DNA from: Ustilaginoidea virens
Lineage: Eukaryota > Ascomycota > Sordariomycetes > Hypocreales > Clavicipitaceae
Reading direction: 5' to 3'
Length of the DNA stretch: 64,000 nt
NCBI RefSeq assembly: GCF_000687475.1
Contig: NC_057320.1
Coordinates: forward strand, 1,860,001 to 1,924,000
The notes beneath the pieces are model-generated. The model did not search any database. It was not told the DNA's origin and worked only from the letters and a program-made list of their open reading frames with translations. Position 1 is the stretch's first letter. Each line of letters starts with the position of its first letter. Made by a program: the position numbers and the translations under genes. Positions 32,809 to 45,381 of the stretch are shown in pieces.

Positions 32809-34092
32809 AGACGTTGGGAACTCCAGTCCACGGTTTCGTCAGAAAAGGGGTCGGGGGATTTGGTGCCTTATGAGATACGACAACTGCTGCACTTTTGACG
32901 ATTTTTGACAAAACTCTTACGATTTTGGATTTCGGTTCCAGGAGCCGACTGGCTACTTGATGTTGGTATATTGAATCTATATGCTCATCCTAATCATATA
33001 TTTGAGGATTCAAAGTCGTCGATCACCGGCTTGTTTACAGAAAGCAGACGGACCCAGCCTCAAAGAAAGAAGGAAGGAGAGGAAAGGAAATCAAAAGAAG
33101 GGAACCAAAAGTTTCAAGTGCCTCTTGCCTCTTGCATCGGCCACATTAACTTGAGCAACTGGGTTCGGGAACCTCGGGGGCATATAGTTTCATTGTCTTG
33201 GCGCCCATCCTGGCAAGCCGTGATCTGTGAAAGGCCGAATCTGGTCGTTTCTCTGTGGTGCTTCTTGAGCAGAACAAAGATGACGGCTCCCAAGGTTCTG
33301 TCCAAATACGGCGGGGAGGGGGGGGGGGGACGCAGCGCAACTAGCGGACCTCAGGTTCGTCTCTACGACCGCCTACCTCGTTTCTCGTTTCCTCTGTATA
33401 AAGGTTAACGATTTCCGACTGGGCATATCGGACCCTTGTTTTGAACCATCTCGTACCGTAGAGGAAGGGAGATGACGTATCAGCCAACGGTCGCGACCAC
33501 GGTACATGCGGCTGGACTACGGCTGTGCGGGCGGAATTGGGCGAGTGCCAACTCCAAAAGCCGTCGACAGGTTACTACTGCTCGAAGCCTGGGCGATGCG
33601 GGCACGAGCATAGAGCGTGCCAGCAGCAGGGCATGATGCTGCGAGGGCGATTTGGTCCAAACGCGTCTTCCTTGACCGTCTAGATACCTGGTTACTTGCT
33701 TGACATGGCAGGGAGACCTGCGCTAGGCATCGAAACAGACCCCCGGCCATTGCTGCATTTCCACCCGACCACCAGTTGACGACGTGAGAACACACAAATT
33801 CCGACAGATCCCGACAAATCCGCGCCGCAAGCCCGTCACATCACCGTACCAGACCGTACCGCAACTAGTCAATCCACGCCAGGCAGCAGAGCCGACGACA
33901 AACATTTCTGATGGCTCCATAGCATTTGGGCCGACTGTGTTTCCATATAGATCTGCATCCTTTCCCTTTCTTTCTACCTGCCCGTTCTTGTCGGGATACG
34001 TCATGTGTTGTCAAAATCCTGTCCCAAGTTTAAAGGCCGGTATTTCGACTAAATCGACAAAAGGAAAAGGCAAAAAAAAGAAAAAAAGCCGC
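32809..34092. other. Convergent spacer after the tandem-PH gene
   Basis: 1.3 kb with no supported gene. It has a GGGGAGGGGGGGGGGA run near 33314-33330 and a lysine-coding-like A/G stretch at 34061-34088 next to the neighbouring stop. Short open frames here have no domain. Confidence 0.55.
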
Positions 34093-35403
34093 CTAAGCCT
34101 CATCAGACTTGTCGAAATAATAGTTGGCGTCGTAATCGCCGTGTTCCATCGGGTCAAATGTGTTGTCTCGGTCATTCATGAGGTCATCAAACGTGTCGCC
34201 TCCCATGCCGTCGTTGTCAAGACTAAAGTCAAAGTCCATGCCGTCGGTTTGTCCACCCCCAGTGAAAGCGTGAGCAGGCTCAGGGCGATGCAGCTCCTTT
34301 TGCTTTCGTCCCTGGGCACTTGCTTGTGCCTCTGTCAAGGTATCCGCCCGCGCGGTTGGCGGAACGGCCGGCGGGTCTGTGGCCGTGCTTTGTTGGGCTT
34401 TGGTAGTTGTCGAGGAGCCTCTCTGCATGCCGACGTTGGCGGCGCCGTACGCGACGACCTCGAGCGGGGCCTCGCCGGGGCCTGAAGGTGCGACAGCGAC
34501 AGCGCCAGCGCCGGGCTGGGTCTGGTTATCGCTTCCTGGGGCCAGCGAGAACTCCATGTCGGTGAAATTGAGGTCCGAATTGGCCGTGACCGGGCCATCG
34601 TTGCCGCCGGTGAGAGCAGGCTGCTTTTCCTCCATCCTTGGGTCAGCCGCGGACGCAGGTGCCGCAGGCGTCAACGGCTTTCCGTTTGGCTGAACCGTGC
34701 TTGAAGTCCCGCCTTCTGGTCTGGTGTCTGCGGCTCGTGATGGTGGAGTCTCCTCCTTGATAATGACGGCTGACGAGGTAGACTCGGGCATTCCCATATC
34801 AGGAAAGGGGGCGATGGGCTTGCTAGCCACGGCGGAGGTCTCCATTGTTTCTCTCTTGAGCGAAGCTTGCGGGGATGAATCCAGCTCGATGGTCACGGGA
34901 GAGTTGGGTTGGGCCTGTACGGGATGCGGCTGGGAGATGTGCGACTGTTGGCAAGCATGCTTATGTATCCTAAGCTGATCCATGTCGCGAAGAAGGACCG
35001 ACTTGGCACGGATCTGGAGAAGAGACAGGACATTAGCACAGGGTCATGGGAAAGGCAAGCATGCGCAGACTCACAATGCCATTTTCAAGGTTGTCAAGAG
35101 CGGAATGGAAGTCTTTGATGGTATCTGGTAACTTGGCTTGTGGTGGAGACGGAGGCAGGTTGCCCTGACCATCTCGTCGCGAGGCACGCAGAGCCTTGCC
35201 GGTGTGAACAAGCTGGACATGGGTGCCGAAACATTAGCACATAAACGCTGGTTTGTGACCCGGGGCAAATCAATGCCTGCGGGGTGCGTGACAACCGAGA
35301 CTTGAGGCTTTGGGTCGGCCGAGATGCAGAGCACACGTACCACGTCGTTGACAAGCAACTGGAGTGCGTCCAGAGGATCCCTTGCTTTCGGTGACGAGGC
35401 CAT
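34093..35403 (-). CDS. Uncharacterised acidic-tailed protein, possible Mediator-tail subunit
   Basis: Three exons, 35403-35341, 35212-35075, 35013-34093; 373 residues. The spliced N-terminal part forms a short helical region: DALQLLVNDVV, LVHTGKALRASRR, then LPDTIKDFHSALDNLENGI joined to IRAKSVLLRDMDQL. The rest is disordered, rich in Ser, Pro, Ala and Gln, and ends in an acidic aromatic tail (MDFDFSLDNDGMGGDTFDDL ... DANYYFDKSDEA). A short helical head plus a long low-complexity acidic tail recalls fungal Mediator tail subunits (Med2/Med29 type). That is only a pattern impression; other nuclear co-activators would look alike. An upstream in-frame ATG at 35571 would add 56 residues including (Ala-Lys-Ala-Pro)n; I consider that leader sequence. 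Confidence 0.65.
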
Positions 35404-35431
35404 GATACAGGTTGTCGCTATACCGGCTGGT

Positions 35432-35475
35432 GCTTTGGCTGGTGCTTTGGCTGGTGCTTTGGCTGGTGCTTTGGC
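35432..35475. repeat. 12-bp tandem array GCTTTGGCTGGT
   Basis: Nearly four identical 12-mers just upstream of the start of the minus-strand gene. Read in that gene's frame it would give Ala-Lys-Ala-Pro repeats, which is why an upstream start was considered. Confidence 0.85.
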
Positions 35476-36393
35476 TCGACCCGCTCGACCCCAGTGAGGC
35501 GTCTGTCTGGAAGGCTGCCCGCCGCGAAGGAGGCCGTGCTCAATAATGCCGTAGAGAGCAAAAAAAGGCAAAAAAAAAAGGAAAAGAAGAATAATGACGT
35601 TCTTCGTTGGTAGTAGTAGCAGTAGTGGTGGTGGTGGTGGTGGTGGTGGTGGTGGTGGTGGACGCTAAGCTCGAGACTGCGTGTCGAAACACTTGATGGG
35701 CGGCGGAAATGGTTAAAAGAAGTTCAACTTGCACGTTTGGCCGATTGTAAGCCGGGAAATCGCCTGGGCTGAAAGTGGGGGCGGCCGGAGGGAGAAGAGG
35801 CCAGTCGTAAGCATTGACACCCCAAAGTATAAAAAAGAACTGGGAGGGTCGGAGGTTAATTGGAATCTGTGAATAAAGAAACCGGAACAACAAGGGGGGG
35901 AAATGATGCCAATATCTGATGCGATGGGCAAGCTAAATTTAATTCCTGGTACGGATTGCCTAAGCTGACATTGCGTTCCTTTGTGAAGAACTGGGGGGGT
36001 ATGATACTTCTTTTTTTTTTCGTGACTGGTGGTTTGCCGTGTGCATGCATGTATCCGTGACTTGAGCACAATAGAGTTCTCCTCTGAAAGAACATTGAAG
36101 CCTTGCCTGCCATATTTTGCTTGGAACGGTCATGAGGCCGCGAGACGAGCGCGTATAATACCAGGCTATCATTACATGGAAGTGCAAAATAAAAAATAAA
36201 AATTCCAATTTCTAGAGCGTATGGCAGAACTTTGTATTATTCCACTGTCAGTTTTGTAATTGTTATTATAGCCCTGTCGCGCGACTCACCCAGGCTTGCT
36301 GCGAGTCCGAGACTTGAACCAGAGCGCTTGAGATTACCGTGCGCGTCAAGTGCCTTGGGTGCCTTAGGGGGTAGGAGGTTGTGTGTTTACATG

Positions 36394-36452
36394 CAGGTAC
36401 CTTAGGTAGGAGGTAGATACATACATACCTACCTACCTAAGGTACCTACGCC
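36394..36452. repeat. TACCTA/TAGGTA palindrome cluster
   Basis: CAGGTACCTTAGGTAGG followed by TACCTACCTACCTAAGG and TACC; ends about 22 bp before a TACTCCGTA copy. Confidence 0.8.
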
Positions 36453-36957
36453 TAAGCCTTTAGTCTCTTCTCGGTACTCCGTACATGTAGCTGAGTTGAC
36501 GCGATTGTGGCCTGACGGGCTCAGAGGCCCCAGGGGCCCAGAGGGAAGAGCCTGCCGCCCACCGCCCACCGCCCACTTCTGCGGGCCAAGGTCCCCTGAT
36601 TAACCTCCACACAACTCCTTCGCTCCGCAAGCTTTCTCCATTGCCTTGTTCCCCAAGACTGGTGGGCAAGACAAAAAAAAAATTAAAAATAAAAAATCAA
36701 ACCGCCTTTCATTCAGCCACAAACCAAGAACGTCTTCATACTGGCGATTTTTGCGTTCTTGCTCTTTGGCCTCTCGCGTTTTTCATTCCTTCCGTCACAT
36801 GGTTCACGCAATTTGAAGCCCAGTCTGTCTCCCCCATCATCGTTATCCCTATCGTGTTCCTCTCTCAATAGTTTCGCTCCAAGAGTCCAAAACTCCCTGA
36901 TTGGATTCCGCGTCTTCCTACCCTTCGAAACTCCTGGGCCGTCCAACCCAACCCCCC

Positions 36958-37043
36958 CCTCCCCCCCCCTTTTTTTTCCACCTTTTTTCTTTTCTTTTCT
37001 TTTCTTTTCATTTTCATTTTCATTTTCATTTTCTTTTCCTTTT

Positions 37044-37082
<39 letters not shown>
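36958..37082 (+). repeat. Pyrimidine tract and poly-T in the PUB1 leader
   Basis: C-rich block, then CTTTT pentamers, CATTTT hexamers, TTTTCC units and a terminal run of about 37 T, 217 bp before the PUB1 ATG. The other strand is a pure purine run. It may lie in the 5' untranslated region or core promoter. Confidence 0.75.
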
Positions 37083-37084
<2 letters not shown>

Positions 37085-37298
37085 GACGATCCTTCTGCTG
37101 CACACGACGCGAAACGATACCTCCGCGGCTCCTCGCCACGAAATATTCCGCCGATACCTGAGGTCAACGTCTCTTGTGTTCGCATTCCTCCGTCTCTGGC
37201 AATTTCCATCGAAAGCAATCCATCAGTAACCGACGTCTGCACTGCGTTCCCAGTTGCCCAAAGGAATCAAACATCGTCCTAATCAAAGCATTGCAACA

Positions 37299-39096
37299 AT
37301 GGCCGACCCTGCTGCTGCCGTCGCGTCAACTCAGCTGCCTTCTCAGGCACCAGCCGGTAACGGAAACCCAGGCCAAAACGGCCAGGGAAACTCGTCTCAC
37401 TTGCCACCACCTCCGCTACACATCCCGCAGAATACGAATCCCATTCCTACTGCCATCACATCTCCCCTCGCTGGCGGTGACAATGCCGGGATGATGTCAC
37501 CGGGTGGTTCAAATAGTTTTCGACGAGCAGCTCCCGAGCCTAACAAGCGGGCACTGTACGTTGGCGGCCTGGATCAACGTGTCACTGAGGACGTGCTTCG
37601 CCAGATCTTCGAGACTACCGGCCACGTACAAAACGTCAAAATTATACCCGACAAAAACGTGCGTTTTGCCTCGTGAGAAAGCTCCTCAGTCTCGGCGTGA
37701 AAGGAGAAGGGGAAATAAAATAAAATAAAATAAAATAAATAAAAAAAAGACCCCTCAAGCTAACGAGAAACCACCTGCAGGCCAAAGGATTCAACTATGG
37801 ATTCATCGAGTATGACGACCCTGGTGCTGCTGAGCGTGCGATGCAGACACTAAACGGGCGCCGAGTTCATCAGTCTGTAAGATTGTCAACCCTTGCTGGG
37901 AATCTCCCTTGAATATCACATCACATCACGCCTTGCCGCGTTAGCTTACATCTTTTGACTCTTAGGAGATCCGGGTCAACTGGGCCTATCAGTCAAACAC
38001 TACTAGCAAGGAAGACACGTCCAGCCATTTCCACATTTTCGTCGGCGACCTGTCCAACGAAGTCAACGATGAGATTCTAACCCAAGCGTTTTCTGCCTTT
38101 GGCACTGTATCCGAGGCCCGCGTCATGTGGGATATGAAGACCGGGCGAACTCGAGGATACGGTTTCGTGGCCTATCGAGATAGATCGGATGCAGAAAAGG
38201 CGCTGAGCTCCATGGATGGCGAATGGCTCGGATCGCGGGCCATTCGATGCAACTGGGCAAATCAAAAGGGGCAACCTTCCATCGCCCAACAACAAGCGAT
38301 GCAGGCTATGGGCATGACGCCAACGACGCCTTTTGGACACCATCAATTCCCAGCTCACGGCGTGGCCAGTTATGATGTCATCCTCAACCAGACCCCGAAC
38401 TGGCAGACGACTTGCTATGTCGGCAACTTGACGCCCTATACCACGCCAACCGACATTGTGCCCCTTTTCCAGAACTTTGGCTTCGTAGTCGAGTCACGTT
38501 TCCAAGCTGATAGAGGTTTCGCCTTCATCAAGATGGACACGCACGAGAACGCTGCCATGGCCATCTGTCAGATGAACGGCTACAACGTCAATGGCCGACC
38601 GCTCAAATGCAGCGTAAGTTGGACGACGATCCCGTTCCATAGCTGCCTCGGCATGGATTGACGATTACTGACCCCAAGTCGACGTAGTGGGGCAAAGACA
38701 AGGCCTCTAACGCTCAAGGAAACTTCGATAATGCCCAGCCTTACAGCCCCCAAGGCTCTCAGACACCCGGTTTCCCAGCAACACCCACATACTATCCCCA
38801 ATATGGCGGTGAGTTTGATGAGGCGCGGAACCCCCCCTTCCCCCACGTACAGAACCCTTCGTAAGCTGACCTTGCTTCTCGCCTGTCCGTCAGCCCAGTA
38901 TGGTGGCCAACCTGGCAACTTCGCCGGGCCTCAGGGCGGATCGCCCGCAGGCTACGGCGGCTCCCCCATGGGATACAGTAGCCCTCAGAACACGGGTAGT
39001 TTTGGCCGAGGCCAACAAGGCCCCAACGGCCAGTGGAACCAACCTACCCCTGGTCAGAACTTTAACAACAACGGGTTTGGTGGCTATCAGTCTTGA
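37299..39096 (+). CDS. PUB1: TIA-1/PUB1-type RNA-binding protein (three RRMs)
   Basis: Five exons, 37299-37658, 37781-37876, 37966-38613, 38688-38808, 38894-39096; 475 residues. PUB1/TIA-1 proteins bind U-rich mRNA elements, affect mRNA stability and splicing, and gather in stress granules. RRM1 (about 84-158) shows RNP2 ALYVGGL and an RNP1-like KGFNYGFIEY; RRM2 (174-250) has FHIFVGDL and RGYGFVAY; RRM3 (301-370) has CYVGNL and RGFAFIKM. The C-terminal 100 residues are Gly/Gln/Asn/Pro/Tyr-rich, a prion-like tail typical of this family. Introns fall inside the RRM coding regions, and each junction restores the fold (for example KCS joined to WGKDK after RRM3). Intron 1 carries AAAAT repeats. 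The N-terminal 80 residues are disordered. Confidence 0.93.
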
Positions 39097-40529
39097 ACAC
39101 GGATAAATTGTCAGCATGAGACTCATGGCTGTTGGATGCACACGGGCCGGAGGAAGGGGGCGCTGTCCTGGGCGAAAATGGACATATGATGGGAATGGAA
39201 AAAAAAAAAAAAAAAAAAAAAAAAAAGCCCCAGCAAACCAAACCAAACCAAAAAAGCATGTGTTCTTTCTTGTTCTTCTCGGAATCTTCCACATACTTGT
39301 CTCATACCCCTGATAATTCTGAAGCGATATGCTTCCTGGTTTATATCGATCTTACCCACCAGCCTCATTCCTCTATTTCTCTACTTTGATTCCACTGTTC
39401 TACTCTTCTCTGTTTCTGCATGTCCTACTTCTCTTTCTCTTTTTCTTTGATGACCATGTTGCAACTTTTATTTGAGTTTCTTCTGCCTCCTCGTTTGGAG
39501 ATGTGGGAATGATGGACGGTTTGCTAAGTATCTCGTTGTGAATTTTTCCATTCGTCGTATTCTGTTTGCTCAGATTGCCCGCGAAGTTTGCCTGCCTGAC
39601 AGATGTGCGCATTTTCTCACGACTTACGAAAATAAAACACAAGTGTTTTTGTTGCTGATGCAGTCGCGGAACCTTTCGAACATTTTTCCATTTTATTTTA
39701 TATTCTATATGTTTTATTTCTTGTTCTTTTTTTTTTGGAGGGGGGGGGGGGGGTGGGGGGGGGGAGGGGGGCGCTTTTCAAGATGCTTCTTGGTATCATG
39801 CTCATCGTTACAGGATCCTGACCCATTTGCTGATTTGTGCTTGTCTTGTTCGAATCTCTATCCTGGCATCCCTTTCGGTTTCTGATGACTTCCTAGTGGC
39901 TTTTGCCTTCGTGCAGAGCTGCAATTGCGGCTTTTTTCTCGAGGCGAGTGTCTAGACGGGCATATCATGCATAGTATGCATGTTTTAGATGGGCGACCAA
40001 TACGGCGTATGCTTCTGGGACCTGGTACGAATAAACACGGCTCCCAAGTCGGCTGGCTTGACGCTTCCTGGGGTTATTCAGAGCCGACTATCGAAAAAGT
40101 CAAGCCAAGGACAGGAGAAGAAGGCCCGAGGCAGTGTGCAATGTGGCAGAACGGAAGGTAGGCCGGCGTGGTTCGTGGTCACCAATTTCCACCATGTATC
40201 TGCTGAGCATCTGCTGGGTATCATGATGGATATTTCTTTCTTTCCTTCTTTCTTTCTTTCTTCTTCTTCTTTTTAGAGAGAGCTCTCGGAATCTCGCTGC
40301 TGGCTGCAAATGATTAGACTGGATCTTGGTAGCGTAGATCAGTGGGAGTGGGTGGCCAAATACCAGACAGATACGGCAAACCAGGTCGACCAGGCGGCAG
40401 GTCTTGATTTGAAGAAGAACATGAATGCCTGGGTGCCAAAGTGCCGAGGATTAGAGTAACCCTCCATGTAGGAGCTAGCCGTGCATGTACCCTGGGGTAA
40501 ATATGCGCATCCCGACTATCTCGTATGAT

Positions 40530-40577
40530 GCGGCGGCGGCGGCGGCGGCGGCAGCGGCAGCGGCAGCGGCAGCGGCC
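40530..40577. repeat. (CGG)n and (CAGCGG)n microsatellite
   Basis: About seven GGC/CGG triplets followed by four CAGCGG hexamers. Confidence 0.85.
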
Positions 40578-42097
40578 TCTAACAATTGCAGTCAATGGCA
40601 CGGGAAAGCTGCACGCATTGCATTGATGTCTCGAGGCTCGCCCTAGCAGCGTCCGGTGCCGCCTCCTAGCCCGGCACCTAAGCTGCGGGCGTCCAGCTCG
40701 GCCAGCTAGCAGAATGGCGATGGGGTCAATCTCGAGGGTGGGTTTGGGGGGGGGGGGGGGGGAACCACCTGTTATAAGTTGCCTCGTACATAGATGCAGC
40801 CGGCAACAAGGCACGGGCTACGAAACCTGCAGCGATACAGAGTTGGACTCGGCGGCGGCGCTAAAATGGTGCGAGTGGAGTTCGCTTCCTGTTGCATCAA
40901 GCTCCTTCTCCGGAGCCCCGCAAGAGGTTCCAGGTACTTGGGCACTTGAAGGCCGCCTTCGACTGCGTCATATATTTGGGCTCTTATTATTCGGTGGTGC
41001 CTGATGGGACGCCGAAGTTTTGCACGTTTTGCACTGTGCAGCAACCAGACAGCAGCCTGGCGCCGAAAGCGAGCAACGTCTCCACTTGGGCGGGATACAC
41101 GAGCGTACCTGGTACTCGGTACTCGCTGGTTGACCACAGGTATGAACCTGGGTACCTGGTATGTACGAGGGAAACGACATCCTCACCCCTAGATAAGGTA
41201 GCTGCCTCTCCAAGTCTGATGGTTTGGCCGCCCTCCTGCTCGAACCATGTCGGCTTCGAGCTCTCCAGCATGTGCTTGGTTCGCAATTCTGCTGCTCTCG
41301 CTCGGGCCTTGTCAGCAAGCAGCAGCTTGAGGGCAGTGCGTATGCCGCTAAACCGGCCACCTGTGGTGGGGGGGGGGGGAAGAAAAAGGAAGGGGAAAAA
41401 AACCGGAACCGGCATTGGAGCGTCATGCTGGGCTTGGCGACCGCTTGACCGCAGAAACGGACTCCGGAGTAGCAGTTACCAAACAAGTCCAGAGCTGGTG
41501 TCTGGTACATTAGGTACCTAACGTAAGGTCAACCAGCGTACCTTGGGTTGCTGGTCTGGGGATGGGGAACTGGAGCTCAGCCATCTTTAGTACGCCCGAG
41601 TGCTAAAATATGCTATGTAATAAGTCTGGAACAGCCCAGAGTCGAGCAGCCCAGAGTCCAGACTGGCTGAGGTCACATAAGCCTGCCAAACCCGTGCTCC
41701 CACCCCATGGCATTGCCCTCCTGCGAGCACAAGCACAAGCACAGCACGCAGCACAGCACAGCACAGCACCGCGCCAAACAAAACAACAACCCAGTTGACT
41801 CCAGTCGTCCGTCCGTCCAGCCCTGCAACATCAAACCGACCCCGACCCTCCCCCCCCCCCCCAATCCTTCTGGCTGTCCATTTGGGAAGCTCGCGAGCTT
41901 TGCCAGCTCGCAGCGACTCTTTCACTCATCCCGCCATAGCGGTAGCGGTCCTGTACCGCGCTTTTCAGACTCGTCAGACTCGGAGCCGTCAATCCATCGT
42001 CGCCGCCATCGTTGTCGTTGTTTGCTGTTGACGTCTTCCTCGCCCGCCCGCCCTCCTCGCTGCCGGCAATCTTCTGCCCTTCTCCCCCGCCCCCATC

Positions 42098-42140
42098 CTC
42101 CTCCTCCTCCTCCTCCTCCTCCTCCTCCTCCTCCTCCTCC
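42098..42140 (+). repeat. (CTC)n tract in the YAK1 leader
   Basis: About 14 CTC/TCC triplets ending 29 bp before the YAK1 ATG, so it is probably transcribed 5' leader. Confidence 0.85.
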
Positions 42141-42168
42141 TTCTGTCTCCCCCTCGCCCCCCCTCAGA

Positions 42169-45100
42169 ATGGATTCATCGTGGCAGCAGCAGTCTTACAA
42201 CGACTCGGCCAGCGCCTCGCGACGGCACAACGGCGGCGGCCAGATGCCTCGAGATTACGCCGGTCAACAGCCGCCTGCCTCCGCGGGCTATGCTTACGAT
42301 CACCCCCAGCATCAGCATCAGCATCAACATCAGCATCACGGCGGTGCTCCCGTGCTCCCCATTGTCCATCCTGCCGGCCATTCCGTCGTCCTCCACGGCG
42401 CCAATCCAGCCATCTCCCCCCTCTTGCAAGCTGGCCCTGCTCCACGCGACGGCAATGGCGATGTTGCCATGCACGATGCTCAAGATGCCCATGCCGGCAT
42501 CAAATACCCCTTGAGGCCTCACCACCAGCCTCATCACTCTGGTGGACGCTCCTCCACCCTGCAATCGCCGCACGAGCAACAGCCGTCATCCGCCGCCCAG
42601 CGCTACTCTCCCATGGACACCCTGGCAACCACGTCGCCCTACGCCCACAAAACCAGTCAGTTCGCCAACCCCCCGCCTCAAACCCAAACCCCGAACGCGC
42701 AGCCAGAGTATCCGCAGAGCCCCTACTATGCTGGGCGATCGGCCTGCCAGAACTTGCCGCCCATCATGCCTTTCAACTCCCCCCAGGACAGTTACTCTTC
42801 ATCCGGCTTGGCAAGCTTCGACGGTGCCTCCTTTCCCAACGGACCCAAATCCCCTCGACGGCAGAACCCCCCGCCGCAAAAGTCTGTTCCCGAGTTCCGC
42901 AAGGTGCGAGCTTTGACCGAGCTGCGGCCCAAAGTTAACCGGCAGCCGCCCTTCCGACGAGCTAATCCCGAGGGAGGCTTCATCAGTGTGAGTAGCTCAT
43001 GAGCTACCTTTGTTGCTGTTGTTGTTGTTGTTGTGGTGGAGGTGGTGGAAACTATCGTCAAACTAATTTGCCCGTCATTCACCGCATTTTAGCCTCTGCA
43101 AGCTCTTACATCTCACCTGCCAGCAACGTATCGTATCTGTAACCCTAGCTTCAAATACGAGACCTCGCGAAACCCTCGTCGAGTTTTGACGAAGCCGAGC
43201 AAGGGAGTCAAGAATGATGGCTACGACAATGAGGATAGCGATTACATACTTTATGTCAACGATATACTGGGATCGGAAGAGGCTGGTCACAAGTATGTGC
43301 AAACCTGCCATTTACGGCCTCGCCAACATCGCCTCGAAAAACGCGTGCAGGCCCGCTGACTTTGTCTCTCTCCCGTCTCGGACAGAAATCGTTACCTTAT
43401 TTTAGATGTCCTTGGCCAAGGGACGTTTGGTCAGGTCGTCAAGTGCCAGAATCTGAAAACGCAAGAAGTTGTTGCCGTCAAAGTCATCAAGAATCGCACG
43501 GCTTACTTCAACCAGAGCATGATGGAAGTATCTGTCCTTGACCTGGTCAGTCCCCTTTTTCTTTTTTCCCCTTATATTTATATATATATATATTTTGCGG
43601 TCCCTCAACCTCGGACGTCGCCAAAGTCCGCAAATCCGCTGACAAGCCCCCGCCCCCTTTGTGCAGCTAAACACGAAACTCGACAAAAATGACGATCATC
43701 ACTTACTGCGACTCAAAGATACATTCATTCACAGACAACATCTTTGCCTGGTATTCGAATTGCTGAGCGTCAACTTGTACGAGCTTATCAAACAAAACCA
43801 GTTCCGGGGATTGAGCACTACTCTTGTACGAGTCTTTGCCCAGCAGCTTCTCAACGGCCTCGCGCTCTTGAACAAGGCTCGGCTGATCCATTGTGATCTG
43901 AAACCTGAAAACATCCTGCTCAAGAACTTGGAAAGCCCAATCATCAAGATTATAGATTTTGGATCAGCTTGCGACGAACGTCAAACAGTTTATACTTACA
44001 TCCAGTCAAGATTCTACCGTTCGCCAGAAGTCTTGCTAGGATTGCCATACTCCTCCGCCATCGACATGTGGTCTTTGGGCTGCATCGTGGTCGAGCTGTT
44101 TCTTGGATTGCCCTTGTTCCCAGGTTCGTCGGAATACAATCAAGTGTCTCGTATTGTCGAGATGCTCGGCAACCCCCAAAACTGGATGATCGAAATGGGC
44201 AAACAAGCGGGAGAGTTCTTTGAGAAACGTCAAGACGAGTTTGGCAGACGAACATACCACTTGAAGAGTATGGAGCAGTACGCGCGAGAGCATAATACGA
44301 AAGAGCAGCCAAGCAAGAAGTACTTTCAGCAAAGCACGCTGCCCGACATTATAAAGTCGTATCCCATGCCGCGCAAAAACATGAAGCAGAGCGAGATTGA
44401 CCGAGGTATGTAAAAGCCTTTTCTTGCAACGAGGCAGACCTTTCCCCCCCCACTTTTCCCCCTTCCTTTTTCTTCCTTTTGTCATTGTTATCGTTGTTGT
44501 TGTTGTTGTTGTTGTTGTACCGCGACTTGGGAAACACCATTATCTGACTAGAAAACCATACAGAGATGAACAACCGCATTGCCTTCATAGACTTTGTGCG
44601 TGGTCTGTTAACCATCAATCCTCTTGAGAGATGGTCGCCACAACAAGCGAAGCTGCATCCGTTCATCACCCAGCAGAAATATGCGGGACCTTTTGTTCCT
44701 CCCATGAACTTGAAAGCAAGTTCCCTAAACAGGTCACCGGCTCCAGGAACCCAGCAGCAGCAGCAAGCCGAGGCCCTGAGCAAGCAACGTGCGCAAGCAG
44801 CCCAGGCTCAGGCCAATTCTGCGGCTGCTCATTCGGCGGCCCAGGGAGCCTACCCGAACATGGCTGCTGCTGGCCAGTATCCCGCGCAGCCAGGACACGT
44901 TCAGCCTCCCATTTACGGCAACACTCCCGTCTATTCTCCTGCTGGAAATTCCGGCAGCATAGCACCATCGTACGGACCCCAGGCAGGTCAGTACGGACAA
45001 ATGGTCATGAGCCAGGCCCCGCAGCCGATCGCCTCTGGCCAGTACGGAAGCGTGGCTCAGTCAAACATGTACCAGCAGGGCAGCATGAGAGCCAGCAGAC

Positions 45101-45381
45101 AGAGGGCCTCGACCATGGAACAGCAGCAGAGCGGCATCCCCGCCGCCATCCAGCGAGTAGCAAGTCATCTCGACCCTAACCAGCCCATTCGCCTCCAGCC
45201 TAGCCCGGCTTACTACCCTCCGCCCGAGGGAATGGTCGGGATGGACAATACGCCAGGTCGAGCTGGGCGGAGGGGAAGCCGAGCGCAGCCAGCCGGTAGA
45301 GGCAACAGAGACTTTATACGCAACCTCGAGGAACGAACTTTGGAAGAGGGATTCATGGGAAATCAGAACTCGTGGCGTTGA
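42169..45381 (+). CDS. YAK1: DYRK-family protein kinase YAK1
   Basis: Five exons, 42169-42987, 43093-43292, 43386-43545, 43667-44405, 44564-45381; 911 residues. YAK1 restrains growth and promotes stress responses, acting against PKA. The N-terminal 275 residues are disordered with His-Gln repeats. The DYRK-homology stretch (LTSHLPATYRICNPSFKYE, 277-295) precedes the kinase: glycine loop LGQGTFGQVV (349-358), Lys372, and HCDLKPEN (468-475) with the DYRK-type Cys. DFGS is at 490-493. The activation loop YTYIQSRFYR carries the autophosphorylated YxY motif (Tyr502, Tyr504). After the kinase comes a Gln/Ala/Pro/Tyr-rich tail. The reading frame stays open 462 nt upstream to 41707, but that extension is low-complexity and lies over the leader, so I keep 42169. 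Confidence 0.94.

Larger units (their letters stand above)
35404..37298. other. Divergent spacer before the PUB1 gene
   Basis: 1.9 kb. It holds a 12-bp array (35432-35475), (GGT)n at about 35624-35660, a TACCTA cluster (36394-36452), a TACTCCGTA copy at 36475-36483, and a long pyrimidine/poly-T leader (36958-37082). No gene seen. Confidence 0.6.
39097..42168. other. 3 kb gene-free spacer before YAK1
   Basis: No supported gene. It has a run of about 28 A (39199-39226), a G-rich run (39737-39770), TTTC repeats near 40234-40262, (CGG)n/(CAGCGG)n at about 40530-40577, a poly-G of 16 near 40747, a TTAGGTACCTAA palindrome at about 41510-41521, CAGCA repeats near 41735-41770 and (CTC)n at 42098-42140. 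Several mid-sized frames (40314-40814, 40892-41521, 42012-42938) read through these repeats and lack domains. Parts upstream of 42169 are YAK1 promoter and leader. Confidence 0.6.

Noticed and set aside
35404..35571. Upstream in-frame start for the possible Mediator-like protein, with Ala-Lys-Ala-Pro repeats
   Set aside because: The repeats come from a 12-bp array in the promoter or leader; the nearer ATG fits the helical head better.
36300..36370. tRNA-like B-box (GGTTCAAGTCTCG, minus strand)
   Set aside because: No matching A-box, acceptor stem or anticodon arm could be drawn around it.
41707..42168. 154-codon in-frame upstream extension of YAK1
   Set aside because: Open by chance through CAGCA, poly-C and CTC repeats; no conserved sequence. 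A longer isoform cannot be fully excluded.
39097..42168. Possible gene in the 3 kb spacer between PUB1 and YAK1
   Set aside because: All frames are short, repeat-driven or lack splice-joined domains; a non-coding RNA cannot be judged by eye.
42012..42938. 308-codon open frame on the + strand overlapping YAK1 exon 1
   Set aside because: A different frame of YAK1 exon 1; its Ser-rich run is just the CTC repeat translated.
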